Positions 21,227 through 29,536 of a stretch of 37,089 nt of DNA are shown piece by piece. Every line of letters begins with the position of its first letter. Position 1 is the first letter of the stretch. Location of the stretch: the IMG/VR virus record IMGVR_UViG_3300009537_000072, positions 1 through 37,089 of that record. The stretch is one strand, 5' to 3'. The notes under the pieces were generated by a model. It made no database searches and was not told the origin of the DNA. It worked only from the letters and a program-made list of their open reading frames with translations. Made by a program: the position numbers and the translations under genes. Source of the DNA: a virus.

Positions 21227-23142
21227 TGCACCATCCCTGGGTCGGGCGGGGCCGCAGGCGGGGTCGCTTGCGTCTCGCCAGCCTCAAACATTTCAGACCC
21301 TTGCGGAGCCATCTCTTGCGTAGGCATCGCTTCGGGACCGGGTTGTTGCGGCATCTGCGGTTGTTGCATCATCATCATGCGGTTGATATAACCCTGATAC
21401 GCGCCGCGAATAAGGGATACCAGCTTGTCCTTACCCGGCACTTCGGAAGCCGCAACTTCCCTCAACCTCAACTCCATCTGTAGCTGTACGGCTTCGATGA
21501 TGGCGTCCTGCGCGGGTTGCGCACCTATCCAGGGGTCGGCCATCAAGTTCTGGATAAGCCCGGTAATCTGCTGTTGCACATACTCCCGAACAGCCAACCC
21601 GCTTGAGCCGGTAGGCACAAAGTCAAAGCTGTTCGCCGCAAGGGTGGTGAAGAAGCTGGGGCCAATCTGGATTTGAGGCATGTTGTTGGAGTCGCGTGCC
21701 TCCACCAAAAACTGAGACTCCACAAGTTCCAGAGGTACATACCGGCCTTCGACGGGTACTTGCACATACTCGTCCATCAGATGCTTGTACATCAGGAAGT
21801 CGATACGGGCCGACCTTGCGATACAGTCCTGACCCCAACGCTCATTCTCCAAGAAGTAGCGCATACGGGATTCGGATATCTGCAACGCCTGACCGCCGTA
21901 GGTATCCTGACGCTGGGCGGAAGCGCCAACCGACAGGACCGATTGCCCCGCCGCTCGCTCCGTGTAGTCGATTACACGACTCTGCAACTCCCTGCCCTCG
22001 TTGCCCATCTGCGGTTGCTCAAAATTCATAACCACATCTTTGAGCAACTTGCCGGGAGGCAGGTCCACAGGGATGCTCTTATCGGGACCGGGGATGAAGT
22101 CTTCCATCTTCAGGCCCGTAGTCTTATCGAATACGCGCATCCGGTGTACGGACAGTACCGCGTTATCCTGGTAAGCTCCCTCGTAGGCGTTAATGGATTC
22201 CTGCAAGGAGGCCAACGTCTCCACCAACGAATGGCCGACAAGGAAGTCGCCATGCGGCTTGAACTGCCAGCAGGTAAACGGCTTCTCATGGATGATGTTA
22301 TCCCTCTGCTCCAACATCACCTTCTTGCTGAAGTAGTCGATGATGCAGGTGTAGTCGTCATCCCACCATTCCAACCATACTAACCAGGGGTCTTCATCGT
22401 TGTAGATATTGCTACGGTAGCGGTCTTTGAATAGCGGTCCCGCCATCCCCAGCGAACTGTAGATATCGTCTATGGTGTAACCCTTCTCGGCTGCGCTCAA
22501 GCCCAGCCCAGGGAGAGAGTCTTTTTTCAGTGGCGCACCCGCGTCAATCATATCCTCAACATCCGACCGCCGCAGTACGCGCCACTGAATAAGCGGGGTG
22601 TCCTCGAACCTGGGTTTCGTCGGGTCCCAAACGAGGTCAAGCGGTGATGTACGCCTCCATTCTGGCCGGTCCTTGTAGGGCAGTCCGTTGGCCGCAAGTT
22701 CGATTTCCCACGCGCCCTTCTCAAACCCTACGCCCCACAAGAGGCTGTCGAGCGCGGCCATTTCAGCGGCTCGCCGTCTATGGGTTCGCATCCAGTTGCG
22801 TGCGATTACGTTCTCTGCGATTTCGCCCTTTAACTCGTTCTCGATGGAACGGGTATCTGGCCTCGCATGGAATGGAGGGTCGGTGGCAAACAACGCCTGC
22901 ATGTGTCTTGGCAATTCGGTGTCCACCACCCAATAAACCAGAGGCACATTGACGTTGGCGCGGTAGGGGTCAATCCGGCTGGGAGGCCGGTATCCCCAAT
23001 ACAGCCGCAGGAAATAGGCCCACTTGCGATGGTAGTTGTTCTCGATAACTCCAAGCCAATCCTTGAAAGTATCGTGAACATACTCGCCAAGCTCGCCCGT
23101 TCTCGCCTTCTTCTTATTGAACTTTCGGAGTATGGATGCCAT
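21223..23142 (-). CDS. Portal protein, 639 aa
   Basis: This is the ring protein at the unique vertex through which DNA enters and leaves. Portal-like features are the N-terminal basic segment, the region with WAYFLRLYWGYRPPSRID, a wing-like domain with EWRRTSPLDLVWDPTKPRF (near residues 160-180), a strand-rich part with FTCWQFKPHGDFLVGHSLVE, the helical stem and loop around VMNFEQPQMGNEGRELQS, and a C-terminal Gln/Met/Pro-rich tail. The length fits portals of short-tailed phages. It follows the TerL nuclease half with a TGATG overlap, as the portal normally follows the terminase gene. Confidence 0.88.
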   Translation of the reverse strand: MASILRKFNKKKARTGELGEYVHDTFKDWLGVIENNYHRKWAYFLRLYWGYRPPSRIDPYRANVNVPLVYWVVDTELPRHMQALFATDPPFHARPDTRSIENELKGEIAENVIARNWMRTHRRRAAEMAALDSLLWGVGFEKGAWEIELAANGLPYKDRPEWRRTSPLDLVWDPTKPRFEDTPLIQWRVLRRSDVEDMIDAGAPLKKDSLPGLGLSAAEKGYTIDDIYSSLGMAGPLFKDRYRSNIYNDEDPWLVWLEWWDDDYTCIIDYFSKKVMLEQRDNIIHEKPFTCWQFKPHGDFLVGHSLVETLASLQESINAYEGAYQDNAVLSVHRMRVFDKTTGLKMEDFIPGPDKSIPVDLPPGKLLKDVVMNFEQPQMGNEGRELQSRVIDYTERAAGQSVLSVGASAQRQDTYGGQALQISESRMRYFLENERWGQDCIARSARIDFLMYKHLMDEYVQVPVEGRYVPLELVESQFLVEARDSNNMPQIQIGPSFFTTLAANSFDFVPTGSSGLAVREYVQQQITGLIQNLMADPWIGAQPAQDAIIEAVQLQMELRLREVAASEVPGKDKLVSLIRGAYQGYINRMMMMQQPQMPQQPGPEAMPTQEMAPQGSEMFEAGETQATPPAAPPDPGMVQ

Positions 23143-24398
23143 CAGTATTGAGCTCCGCAGTTATGGAATGAGGCGAGTTCGTAGAACAGGCTATAGTCGT
23201 TTCCTTCGATAACCTTTTCCTCGTCTGTAAAGGTGAAGTCGTTCTTGCCCAAGTTGACGTTGGGCATTCCCGTCTTCACTTCCTTCTCCCATTTGTGGGT
23301 GTTATGGACCAGGTCCGTAACCGTATCCATCAAATGGCTGTAATCGTTCTTATCCGGTTTCTCTGGCAGTTTGACGTTACCCTTGGAGTCCATCGCCCAG
23401 TGGTAGCCGCCGATAAAGCCTGCCAACAACCCGCCCTTTTCACGCGCTTGCATCAGGCGGGGCTTCCCGCTTTGCGGGATAACGTATCCATGATTCTTCA
23501 GCTTCAGCCGCACTTCGCCTTCCGCGTCGGGGAATAACAAGGCGCGAGTCTTCTCAATCTTTTCCTCTACCCTGAAGCCGGTCATGTACTTCGGTCGCCA
23601 TCCAAAATTGCGCAACCATCGCTCGTCGCTGATACCCGTCTGGTTGGAACGTTGCTTCATCGCCGGGTCGCCGTAGCACACCAGACGCCCTTCACTCTGC
23701 AACGCCCTAAGAACTTCAGGGGTAGGCTCCTTCTTGGATAGGTCCATCTCATGGAAAAACTCATGCTTCAGGATGAAGTGTACCCATTTAAACATCTGGC
23801 TGATATGCGCGTTATCCCCAAGGATTTCGCACAATACGCGCAGACGCCGCTTGGAGTCCCACTGGCTGAAGGTAACGGCGGAATGCCGCATACCTGGGTC
23901 GTAGCACATCAGCAACGGTTCTTCCGGTAAAAACTTCAATTCCAAATCCACATGGTCTTCTTCGGTAAACTCAGGGAAGATGCGCGGACCAGCGGGACCG
24001 TCGAAGTCAATCTCGTATAGCTGACGCCATTTGGTGGGACGCCCGTAGTAGGACGCCATCTCCTGACGTTGCCATTTAGGATTCAGGTCGGGGTTCTTGT
24101 CGGGGTCACTGGAATAGTGAACGAACAAAACCCCGACCCGATTTCCCTTATTCAAGACAAACTTAACGCCTGAGTCGAATTGATGCGTAGGGATGGAACC
24201 CATCGTCGCGTTGCATTCGCACTCAAAGCATTGGTACTTGTCCGCGTCTTCGTCTCTGTGGCCCATCCTGTTAAGCGCAGGCTCAAAGGAGGCGCGACAC
24301 CACACGGTATCCTTATCGCACTCTTTACAGTAGTGCGTAAGGACGCCGTAGTCGTCCCGCTCCAGGTCCTTGCGCTTGATGGTAACAGGGTTAGCCAC
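23142..24398 (-). CDS. Terminase large subunit, C-terminal nuclease half, 418 aa
   Basis: This gene encodes only the nuclease part of a large terminase. The RNase H-like active site is visible: Asp167 in LLMCYDPG, Asp244 in CYGDPAMK and Asp358 in YSHLMDTVTDLV. Before it, VLFVHYSSDPDKN and WRQLYEIDFDG are the usual linker motifs between ATPase and nuclease domains. No ATPase motifs are present; they lie in the separate gene 25889-26593. The N-terminus carries two CxxC pairs (Cys24/27 and Cys57/60), a probable zinc ribbon, which could be a docking module for the ATPase half. GTG start with AAGGAG upstream. Forty bases of its 3' end are also found inverted in the mosaic gene. Confidence 0.88.
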   Translation of the reverse strand: MANPVTIKRKDLERDDYGVLTHYCKECDKDTVWCRASFEPALNRMGHRDEDADKYQCFECECNATMGSIPTHQFDSGVKFVLNKGNRVGVLFVHYSSDPDKNPDLNPKWQRQEMASYYGRPTKWRQLYEIDFDGPAGPRIFPEFTEEDHVDLELKFLPEEPLLMCYDPGMRHSAVTFSQWDSKRRLRVLCEILGDNAHISQMFKWVHFILKHEFFHEMDLSKKEPTPEVLRALQSEGRLVCYGDPAMKQRSNQTGISDERWLRNFGWRPKYMTGFRVEEKIEKTRALLFPDAEGEVRLKLKNHGYVIPQSGKPRLMQAREKGGLLAGFIGGYHWAMDSKGNVKLPEKPDKNDYSHLMDTVTDLVHNTHKWEKEVKTGMPNVNLGKNDFTFTDEEKVIEGNDYSLFYELASFHNCGAQY

Positions 24399-24406
24399 GA
24401 TACTCC

Positions 24407-25444
24407 TTACTCGCTGACGTAGGTAATACGCACATCAAAAAGGTTGTACGCATCGTCGGCATGGGTGCCGGGGGCGATGGCGATACCCAAAACGCTTGCG
24501 GCGTCAGGAACGTCCTCCGCCGCGACCGTCGCCGTTACATTCTCTGGGGTTGTCGCGTCCGTAAGGTTCCCGGTTGTATCCGATACGTTGGCCGCGAGGA
24601 CCGTGCCAGCGACCGCCCAATTGGTCAGAACCGTAAACCCGCTGGCAGATGAACCTGTGTCATCTTTCGCGGCGAGAATGGTTACCGTCACATTGGACGC
24701 CCCACTGAAGTTTGCAGGGAGAGCCACGCCGGAACAAATGACATCCGCATTGCCCGCCGCCCACTGGATAGTAGGCAACGCAATCGTGTCGAGAGTCGTT
24801 GTGCCGCCCTTCAAGATAGGGGTGGTATCAGAAGCCAAGATACCACCAGAACCATCAGCGGCTCCAACCGCCGCATCGGGAACATCGCCATCGGCATCGC
24901 ATTCACGGAAGGTATGCAACGGGATCGTAACTTCGTTGATATTCCCGTAAATCTGGTCTAAGGCGTTGGCGACGGTCGCGGCGGCGGTTTGCGAACCGCC
25001 ATCGTCAAAGCCGATGAGGTTGCTTCCCGTGGTGGCGGTGTTCTCGGAGACCAACTCCAAAAGGCATTCGTCCAAATCCACGCAGTCCTCAAACGCGGCG
25101 GTCATCGCCGTGGTCGCGCCGATGATGGCCGCGCCCTGGTCGTTGTCGCCAGCCGCGCCAAGCTCAATCAGGCAATCGCTGACGTTGGTGCAGGCGTCGT
25201 AAGCTCCACCAGTGATATCAGTGACATCAACACCAATGCTACTTGCTCCATCAGCGGCATTGGTGACGGCGTTAAGGTTGTCTTCCATGTCATCGAGCGC
25301 ACGACACATATCCAACCCGTTGTCGAGAATGCCGAACTTGCGTTTGCAAGCGGCTTCCATTGCGTCGGTGAAATAAGTGCCTGCAAAAACAGGGGCGGTC
25401 ATAAGAAGGATGACGCCCAAGGCAGTGAGTAAGATTCGTTTCAT
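24407..25444 (-). CDS. Secreted or exported Cys-containing repeat protein, 345 aa
   Basis: The first 21 residues (MKRILLTALGVILLMTAPVFA) form a textbook Sec signal peptide with a cleavage site after VFA. The mature protein holds an N-terminal helical part with repeated modules. Two copies (about residues 60-80 and 95-115) share a CX5C-L-x-E-L pattern with GAAIIG and GSNLIG endings. A third, TVANALDQIYGN, lacks cysteines. Modules of this LxEL type recur in phage fibre proteins. The C-terminal 150 residues are beta-rich, Thr/Ala/Val-rich, like an adhesin or fibre domain. It sits between the two terminase genes, which is unexpected. An AGGAGA site supports the ATG. Confidence 0.75.
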   Translation of the reverse strand: MKRILLTALGVILLMTAPVFAGTYFTDAMEAACKRKFGILDNGLDMCRALDDMEDNLNAVTNAADGASSIGVDVTDITGGAYDACTNVSDCLIELGAAGDNDQGAAIIGATTAMTAAFEDCVDLDECLLELVSENTATTGSNLIGFDDGGSQTAAATVANALDQIYGNINEVTIPLHTFRECDADGDVPDAAVGAADGSGGILASDTTPILKGGTTTLDTIALPTIQWAAGNADVICSGVALPANFSGASNVTVTILAAKDDTGSSASGFTVLTNWAVAGTVLAANVSDTTGNLTDATTPENVTATVAAEDVPDAASVLGIAIAPGTHADDAYNLFDVRITYVSE

Positions 25445-25469
25445 CGTTAAGTCTCCTAGTTAGTTTACG

Positions 25470-25889
25470 TTAGGCGTCCTCGCCACTAACAAGCACTCTT
25501 GGATAGCAATCGACATCCGGCGTGTTATCCGCCGCTACCATAGTCAAGGTGTCGATTCCCAAGTCGGCATCGTCGAAATTCGCCGCGAGATACAGGTTGC
25601 ACAAAGGCGCGGCTCCAGGCGTCACCGTCAGGTCTTCTCCATCCGGCGACAACATACAAACCAGCTTCGGGCTTACAATCCCGCCACTGCTATTGGAATG
25701 GGCCGCAGCCGTAGTCACCGCCAACCCGTCCGCATCCGTACCGCCATCGGCAACCTTATGGTCGGTGGAGGTATGCATATCCGCGTTAATCGTCTTGCTG
25801 ACAACCAACGGCTTTGAGGTCAGGTTGCCATTCTCGTCCTTCTGCTCGATTCGCAGAAACAACTCTACGGTCTGTACCTTTGCCGCCAT
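25470..25889 (-). CDS. Beta-rich small structural-type protein, 139 aa
   Basis: The sequence has alternating strands (VQTVELFLRIEQKDENG; PLCNLYLAANF) with Asp/Gly/Thr-rich loops and no membrane or enzyme motif. This is typical of a decoration or minor structural protein. Its ATG shares a base with the TerL ATPase half stop (TAATG), and GGAGGT within the end of that gene is its ribosome site. With the exported protein gene it forms the pair inserted between the two terminase halves. Function not identified. Confidence 0.7.
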   Translation of the reverse strand: MAAKVQTVELFLRIEQKDENGNLTSKPLVVSKTINADMHTSTDHKVADGGTDADGLAVTTAAAHSNSSGGIVSPKLVCMLSPDGEDLTVTPGAAPLCNLYLAANFDDADLGIDTLTMVAADNTPDVDCYPRVLVSGEDA

Positions 25890-26593
25890 TAGTGCAAACC
25901 TCCATACGTTCCAGTCGTTTCCTTCTGTACGTCCTTACATAGACGATAGAAGTCCTCCTGACCCTTGGGGGTGGAGGTAATCAGAATACGCTTCGCCATC
26001 GGTACGGCTGCTTCGTATCTGTCTCCGAAGTCGGATTGACGGCTTGCTTCGTCAAACCAGACAATGCTTGCCTGATACTGGTGAAGTTGCTCCTCGCCTT
26101 CGGGCAACCCGCCGATAAAGGCGGAATTGCCGAATGTGATGAGGTTCGCCGCCGGACTGGCTGGCACGCGCTCTTTCAACCATGACGGCTGATTGTTGTA
26201 GATGGACCAGCAACGGCCCCTACCTGTGTACTCGCCCGTCTCCGTCTTCTTCTTGGTATGCTGCGCTCCGCGATACACGATGTACGCGGAGTCGTCGCCC
26301 TTCTTGTTCACCACAAGGATTTCCGCCCCAGGGTTGAACATGGCGTAGTGGACACAGAACGCGGACGCCTCCCAGGTCATGAGCATCTGCCGCGTCTTGG
26401 GGATAGCCACATGCCGGATGGAGTCATTCGCCAACATCTTGCAGATGAGGAGGTTGTACGCCTTATCCGGCATGTGCTGTTTCCCGCGTTCCTTGTCGAA
26501 GCTAAGGCAGTAATCGCCCTTGAACCGCCAGTACAGGTAGTCCCTGCAACGGTCAAACTCTCGGTCGTAGTCGATGTCCCGCCTAGCCGTCAT
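25889..26593 (-). CDS. Terminase large subunit, N-terminal ATPase half, 234 aa
   Basis: This gene encodes the motor part of a large terminase. Motifs in order: a deviant Walker A, PKTRQMLMTW at residues 65-74, of the kind seen in gp2-like terminases; the Walker B strand SIVWFDEAS at 176-184 with Asp181 and the catalytic Glu182; and the coupling motif ITSTPKG at 205-211. The protein ends about 20 residues past that, just where a normal terminase would continue into the nuclease domain. The missing half is the separate gene 23142-24398. The Walker A lacks the usual Gly, which is family-typical rather than a sign of decay. The ATG shares a base with the upstream stop (TAATG). Confidence 0.87.
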   Translation of the reverse strand: MTARRDIDYDREFDRCRDYLYWRFKGDYCLSFDKERGKQHMPDKAYNLLICKMLANDSIRHVAIPKTRQMLMTWEASAFCVHYAMFNPGAEILVVNKKGDDSAYIVYRGAQHTKKKTETGEYTGRGRCWSIYNNQPSWLKERVPASPAANLITFGNSAFIGGLPEGEEQLHQYQASIVWFDEASRQSDFGDRYEAAVPMAKRILITSTPKGQEDFYRLCKDVQKETTGTYGGLH

Positions 26594-27153
26594 TAGGCAT
26601 TCCGGTTGTCTCGCGTCAGGTCAAGGGTGCTATTCGGATTAACAACCTCTTTGACGTAGATGGCATAACGGCAAGTGCCGCCATCGCCGGGGGCTTCGTT
26701 GTTCGCCATCGTTCTCATATAGAGATGTCGGAACCCTTGAGTGTCGATTCGCGTGTTCGGGGCCAAGGTTGTTACGGCGGTACCTTCTGCGGTGTTCTCT
26801 ACCTGCGCAATATCCACCGGGATAAGCTGAGTGCGAAGCGTGAACTCCGCATTCGTAAAGGCGGTCCCTGCCGCCACAACAGCCTTGTTATACGAAGGCA
26901 AAATCTCTACAATACCAGCCGCCTCATAACTACCTGTTTCCAGGGGGATGATGTAAATGGCGTCAAAAAGTAAAGGTCCGCCGTCGTTGCCTGCGGTCGC
27001 CGTGTTCAGGTCGGAATTGACATCTTTGTAATGGTTGGCGTCTTCGACATCGACAACGGTTCCCCACTGCTGGGTTGTGTCAACCTGGCTGTCGAGCAAG
27101 TGCCATTTCTCTCCCTTTTCAAAGGGGTGCTTTTGATAAGAGCTAACAGGCAT
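26593..27153 (-). CDS. Virion structural-type protein, 186 aa
   Basis: The protein begins MPVSSYQKHPFEKGEKWHLL and then has strands separated by Asp/Asn/Gly loops, with no membrane segment. The style matches decoration or head-associated proteins of phages of this type. AAAGGAG precedes the ATG. The 3' end shares its last base with the start of the TerL ATPase half. By position it belongs to the virion assembly block. No family recognised. Confidence 0.7.
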   Translation of the reverse strand: MPVSSYQKHPFEKGEKWHLLDSQVDTTQQWGTVVDVEDANHYKDVNSDLNTATAGNDGGPLLFDAIYIIPLETGSYEAAGIVEILPSYNKAVVAAGTAFTNAEFTLRTQLIPVDIAQVENTAEGTAVTTLAPNTRIDTQGFRHLYMRTMANNEAPGDGGTCRYAIYVKEVVNPNSTLDLTRDNRNA

Positions 27154-27176
27154 TAGTGTTCTCCTTTAGTTAAGGT

Positions 27177-27908
27177 TTACGGTCCATCAAAAGATTCAGC
27201 CACATCTGCGCTGGCTGTGGATAAACGGTGTAGCATGATTTTACCCGCTCCCGCAGTGCCGGTATCTATCTGTGTGACTACCGCAAGATAGCGGGAGGAG
27301 GCTGTGCGGTCGGGTACGATAAACTCCTCATGCAGATAGGAGTGCGCACCTGCCGGGTCGTCCTCAAAGACGAGAGCGGACCAGTTGGCCCCATGAGCAA
27401 TCATGTTGGTGGCCCACGTTGCGTAAGTGGCATTCGCATCCAGAGCGGCTGGGGTGGCATTGGTCAGGATGATAAACGCACGTTGGTTTGCCGCCGAATG
27501 GGTAAGCTCAAACTGTATCTTGTAAACGTCAAACAGTGGAGGAGTCGAGCTGATAATCGAGCCGCTGACATAGTTGTTCTGCAACCCGTCATACGGCATG
27601 GTGACGATGTTGTCGTTCACGGAGTCAATCGAAGCCACGGTGAAAGACTCCCAATGGTAGCTGGTGGTGTCCCAGATATAGTACAGCGTACCTACCGTGA
27701 AGTTGTCCGCGTCGGTGTTGATGCTTAACGTGCTGGGTCCGTTGCCTGACGCCGTGAATGCCGCATCCGTGGTGTCCACGGAGGTAAGGGCATCGTAGGT
27801 CATATTGGCGTTATTCGCCTCTCCAGCGAGGCTCAAGGTCAATACGCCGCCTCGATTCAAATCCTCGTCATGTAGCACTCGGTTGGGTGTCGGGTCGATA
27901 TAGCTCAT
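27177..27908 (-). CDS. Virion structural-type protein, 243 aa
   Basis: This is a beta-rich protein with an N-terminal strand region (GGVLTLSLAGEANNANMTY), a central portion with DNFTVGTLYYIWDTTS and later FIILTNATPAALDANAT, and a C-terminal segment with SRYLAVVTQIDTGTAG. The composition (Asn/Thr/Ala/Asp-rich) fits fibre or decoration proteins. A GGAGAAG signal within the end of the preceding gene serves the ATG. I cannot assign a more exact role. Confidence 0.7.
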   Translation of the reverse strand: MSYIDPTPNRVLHDEDLNRGGVLTLSLAGEANNANMTYDALTSVDTTDAAFTASGNGPSTLSINTDADNFTVGTLYYIWDTTSYHWESFTVASIDSVNDNIVTMPYDGLQNNYVSGSIISSTPPLFDVYKIQFELTHSAANQRAFIILTNATPAALDANATYATWATNMIAHGANWSALVFEDDPAGAHSYLHEEFIVPDRTASSRYLAVVTQIDTGTAGAGKIMLHRLSTASADVAESFDGP

Positions 27909-27910
27909 CG

Positions 27911-28363
27911 CTACTTCTCCATGAGAGATTCCCCGGTTTCACCGGAGAGTATGTTGGTAAGGTCAAGGTCGAATCCGCCAATCTGCAACGCCGCGCCGAC
28001 GAAGTAGGGATACGGGGTCTTGTAGTCATCCAGGCTGTACCCAAACTCAAACCCGCCGAAGACGTTAATCTTGAAGAAGTCGTCATACTGGACGCCTACC
28101 GCCGTGGCCCCATGAACGGAGTCACCCGACTTGATGGACGCGCCACCGGACCCGTAGAACGAAAATCCCTCATAGTCAATCGCATTCACCGCTCCCATGA
28201 CCATCGCTCCGATAGGCTGGATGCAATAGCTACGCTCCCCGCAAGGCCGGTAGGAAACCGCAGTCCCCGTAAGCAGGGACAGGCGGGTAGTTCCGGCATC
28301 GTCCTGAGACAATGCCGGACCCGCAACCATGAGGAGGAGTAGGGAGGTTATGAGAGCCTTCAT
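27911..28363 (-). CDS. Small outer-membrane barrel-like exported protein, 150 aa
   Basis: The first 19 residues (MKALITSLLLLMVAGPALS) are a clear Sec signal peptide. The mature part is rich in alternating hydrophobic/aromatic strands such as YEGFSFYGSGGASI, FFKINVFGGFEFGYSLDD and YPYFVGAALQIGGFDLDL, with glycine turns. The size fits a small outer-membrane barrel or lipocalin-like fold. Only two cysteines occur in the mature protein. Such proteins in phages can change the host surface after infection, for example to block superinfection, but that is inference. ATGA overlap with the upstream exported-protein gene. Confidence 0.7.
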   Translation of the reverse strand: MKALITSLLLLMVAGPALSQDDAGTTRLSLLTGTAVSYRPCGERSYCIQPIGAMVMGAVNAIDYEGFSFYGSGGASIKSGDSVHGATAVGVQYDDFFKINVFGGFEFGYSLDDYKTPYPYFVGAALQIGGFDLDLTNILSGETGESLMEK

Positions 28364-28935
28364 TGGTTACATGCCGCGTCGATATACGGCTCACCCTTCA
28401 GCGAGGCGCAACAGTCGGAAGTGGCAAGCCACTGGTCCATGCCGCTTGCAACAGCGGTTGAAATACACTCCTGCAACAACTCGTAAGGGGTAAGGTCGGC
28501 TGGGTCTTCGCAGTTGCCGTCAGGGGCATACTCGACAACCTCAACCGGGATGATAGGGTCGGGATAGTAATCCCCAACCAGGTCGGGGTATCCATCCTTC
28601 TTGATGGTGATTTCGTAAACGGTGCTGAAGTCAACACAGTTCATTCCGTACTGTCCGATAGGCGCGCCCAGGGAGCGGTTAAGGATAACCGCCTCACGCG
28701 AGCCGTCGGGACGGACGGAGAAAAGGTCAACGTCAATAGGCTCACCGGAGCATCTATCCACCACTTGGGTGACGATAGTGCCGGAACCGCCGGGACATTC
28801 AAACGGGTTAATCTCCTTCTCCTTGTAGCCGCATGAGGATGTGGCGAAGAAAAGAAGAAGCAGGATGATTCCGATAACGGACGTCGCAATTAAGTCTTTG
28901 GTATACATATCAAGTTCCTTCCACCACTGTTTCAT
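28360..28935 (-). CDS. Membrane-anchored or lipoprotein-like Cys-rich protein, 191 aa
   Basis: After a short basic/aromatic start (MKQWWKELDMYTKD) comes a hydrophobic segment (about residues 16-32) ending in ATSSCGYKEKE. Cys34 might be a lipidation site, but the -3 position is Thr, so the lipobox is weak; a plain membrane anchor is the alternative. The rest is exposed, with about eight more cysteines and a beta-sandwich-like part near residues 50-125 (GEPIDVDLFSVRPDG, YEITIKKDGYPDLVG) that recalls carboxypeptidase-regulatory-like domains. The ATG at 28935 overlaps the upstream stop (ATGA). A second ATG at 28908 with GGAAGGAAC upstream is also possible and would shorten the N-terminus by nine residues. 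Confidence 0.72.
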   Translation of the reverse strand: MKQWWKELDMYTKDLIATSVIGIILLLLFFATSSCGYKEKEINPFECPGGSGTIVTQVVDRCSGEPIDVDLFSVRPDGSREAVILNRSLGAPIGQYGMNCVDFSTVYEITIKKDGYPDLVGDYYPDPIIPVEVVEYAPDGNCEDPADLTPYELLQECISTAVASGMDQWLATSDCCASLKGEPYIDAACNQ

Positions 28936-29264
28936 GGTAAAGCTCCGTAGATTTCAAGCTCTTTCTGAATATCCTCCAGCTTCCGCTGTTGGGGACGCGC
29001 CACGATTTGAGCCTTGATATGATTGCTAATCCGAAAGCGTTCCGCGTCCAACGCTTCTGCCCGTTGCGCCGTCGTTAGCGCAGGTTGTTTGTTGCGGTCC
29101 TGCCATCCCTGTACGAGAAGGTAGGCTACCGTAATACCTGCGGTTAGCATCGCCTGAAGGGGCGCCTCGATCTGCGCCGCGTTAATGAAACCCAACCCGC
29201 CCAGAAAGCTCAACAGCTTCCGGGAGAGGAGGCTCGATACGAACGCCGCTATCCTGTCCATCAT
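28932..29264 (-). CDS. Holin-like small membrane protein, 110 aa
   Basis: Two hydrophobic segments are visible in the N-terminal half, around residues 17-30 (LLSFLGGLGFINAA) and 33-53 (LQAMLTAGITVAYLLVQGW). A long charged helix follows (RAEALDAERFRISNHIKAQ and beyond). The N-terminal arrangement with short loops and the location near an amidase gene fit a holin or holin-like lysis component, but families of holins are too diverse to confirm by eye. GGAGACAG precedes the start. Confidence 0.6.
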   Translation of the reverse strand: MMDRIAAFVSSLLSRKLLSFLGGLGFINAAQIEAPLQAMLTAGITVAYLLVQGWQDRNKQPALTTAQRAEALDAERFRISNHIKAQIVARPQQRKLEDIQKELEIYGALP

Positions 29265-29275
29265 GGTCTGTCTCC

Positions 29276-29536
29276 TTATATCTTCTTCTCATCCAGTTTG
29301 TGGTCACCACACCAATCGCTGGTGAACACCGCCGGGTAGCCATTCATCGTTGGGGCGTGTCGGCGACAACGGCCAATCGCCCCTCTGGCGTCCGCCGGGT
29401 TGCCGACTTTCTGGACGTACCACATACACGTTCCGCACTTCATCCCGGCGGACCTATGCATCCACGGGTCTCCACTCGGCTCGATCTCTCCCCCGTTATA
29501 TCTTCCTGGCTCATTCGGTATCGGTCCTGTCTTCAT
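29276..29536 (-). CDS. Small Cys-rich protein, 86 aa
   Basis: The protein contains a CxxC pair (KCGTCMWYV), then GRCRRHAP and a closing WCGDH, four cysteines in a spacing suitable for a single metal site. The N-terminal 25 residues are polar and Pro/Gly-rich. No signal peptide. Its start overlaps the stop of the upstream gene as ATGA with GGAG in that gene's last codons. It lies between two membrane protein genes in the envelope block; the role is unknown. Confidence 0.68.
   Translation of the reverse strand: MKTGPIPNEPGRYNGGEIEPSGDPWMHRSAGMKCGTCMWYVQKVGNPADARGAIGRCRRHAPTMNGYPAVFTSDWCGDHKLDEKKI

Noticed and set aside
24399-25888. Group I intron or intein interrupting the terminase
   Set aside because: The intervening DNA holds two complete genes with own ribosome sites, the upstream half ends in a stop overlapping the next start, and no intein or homing endonuclease motifs were seen.
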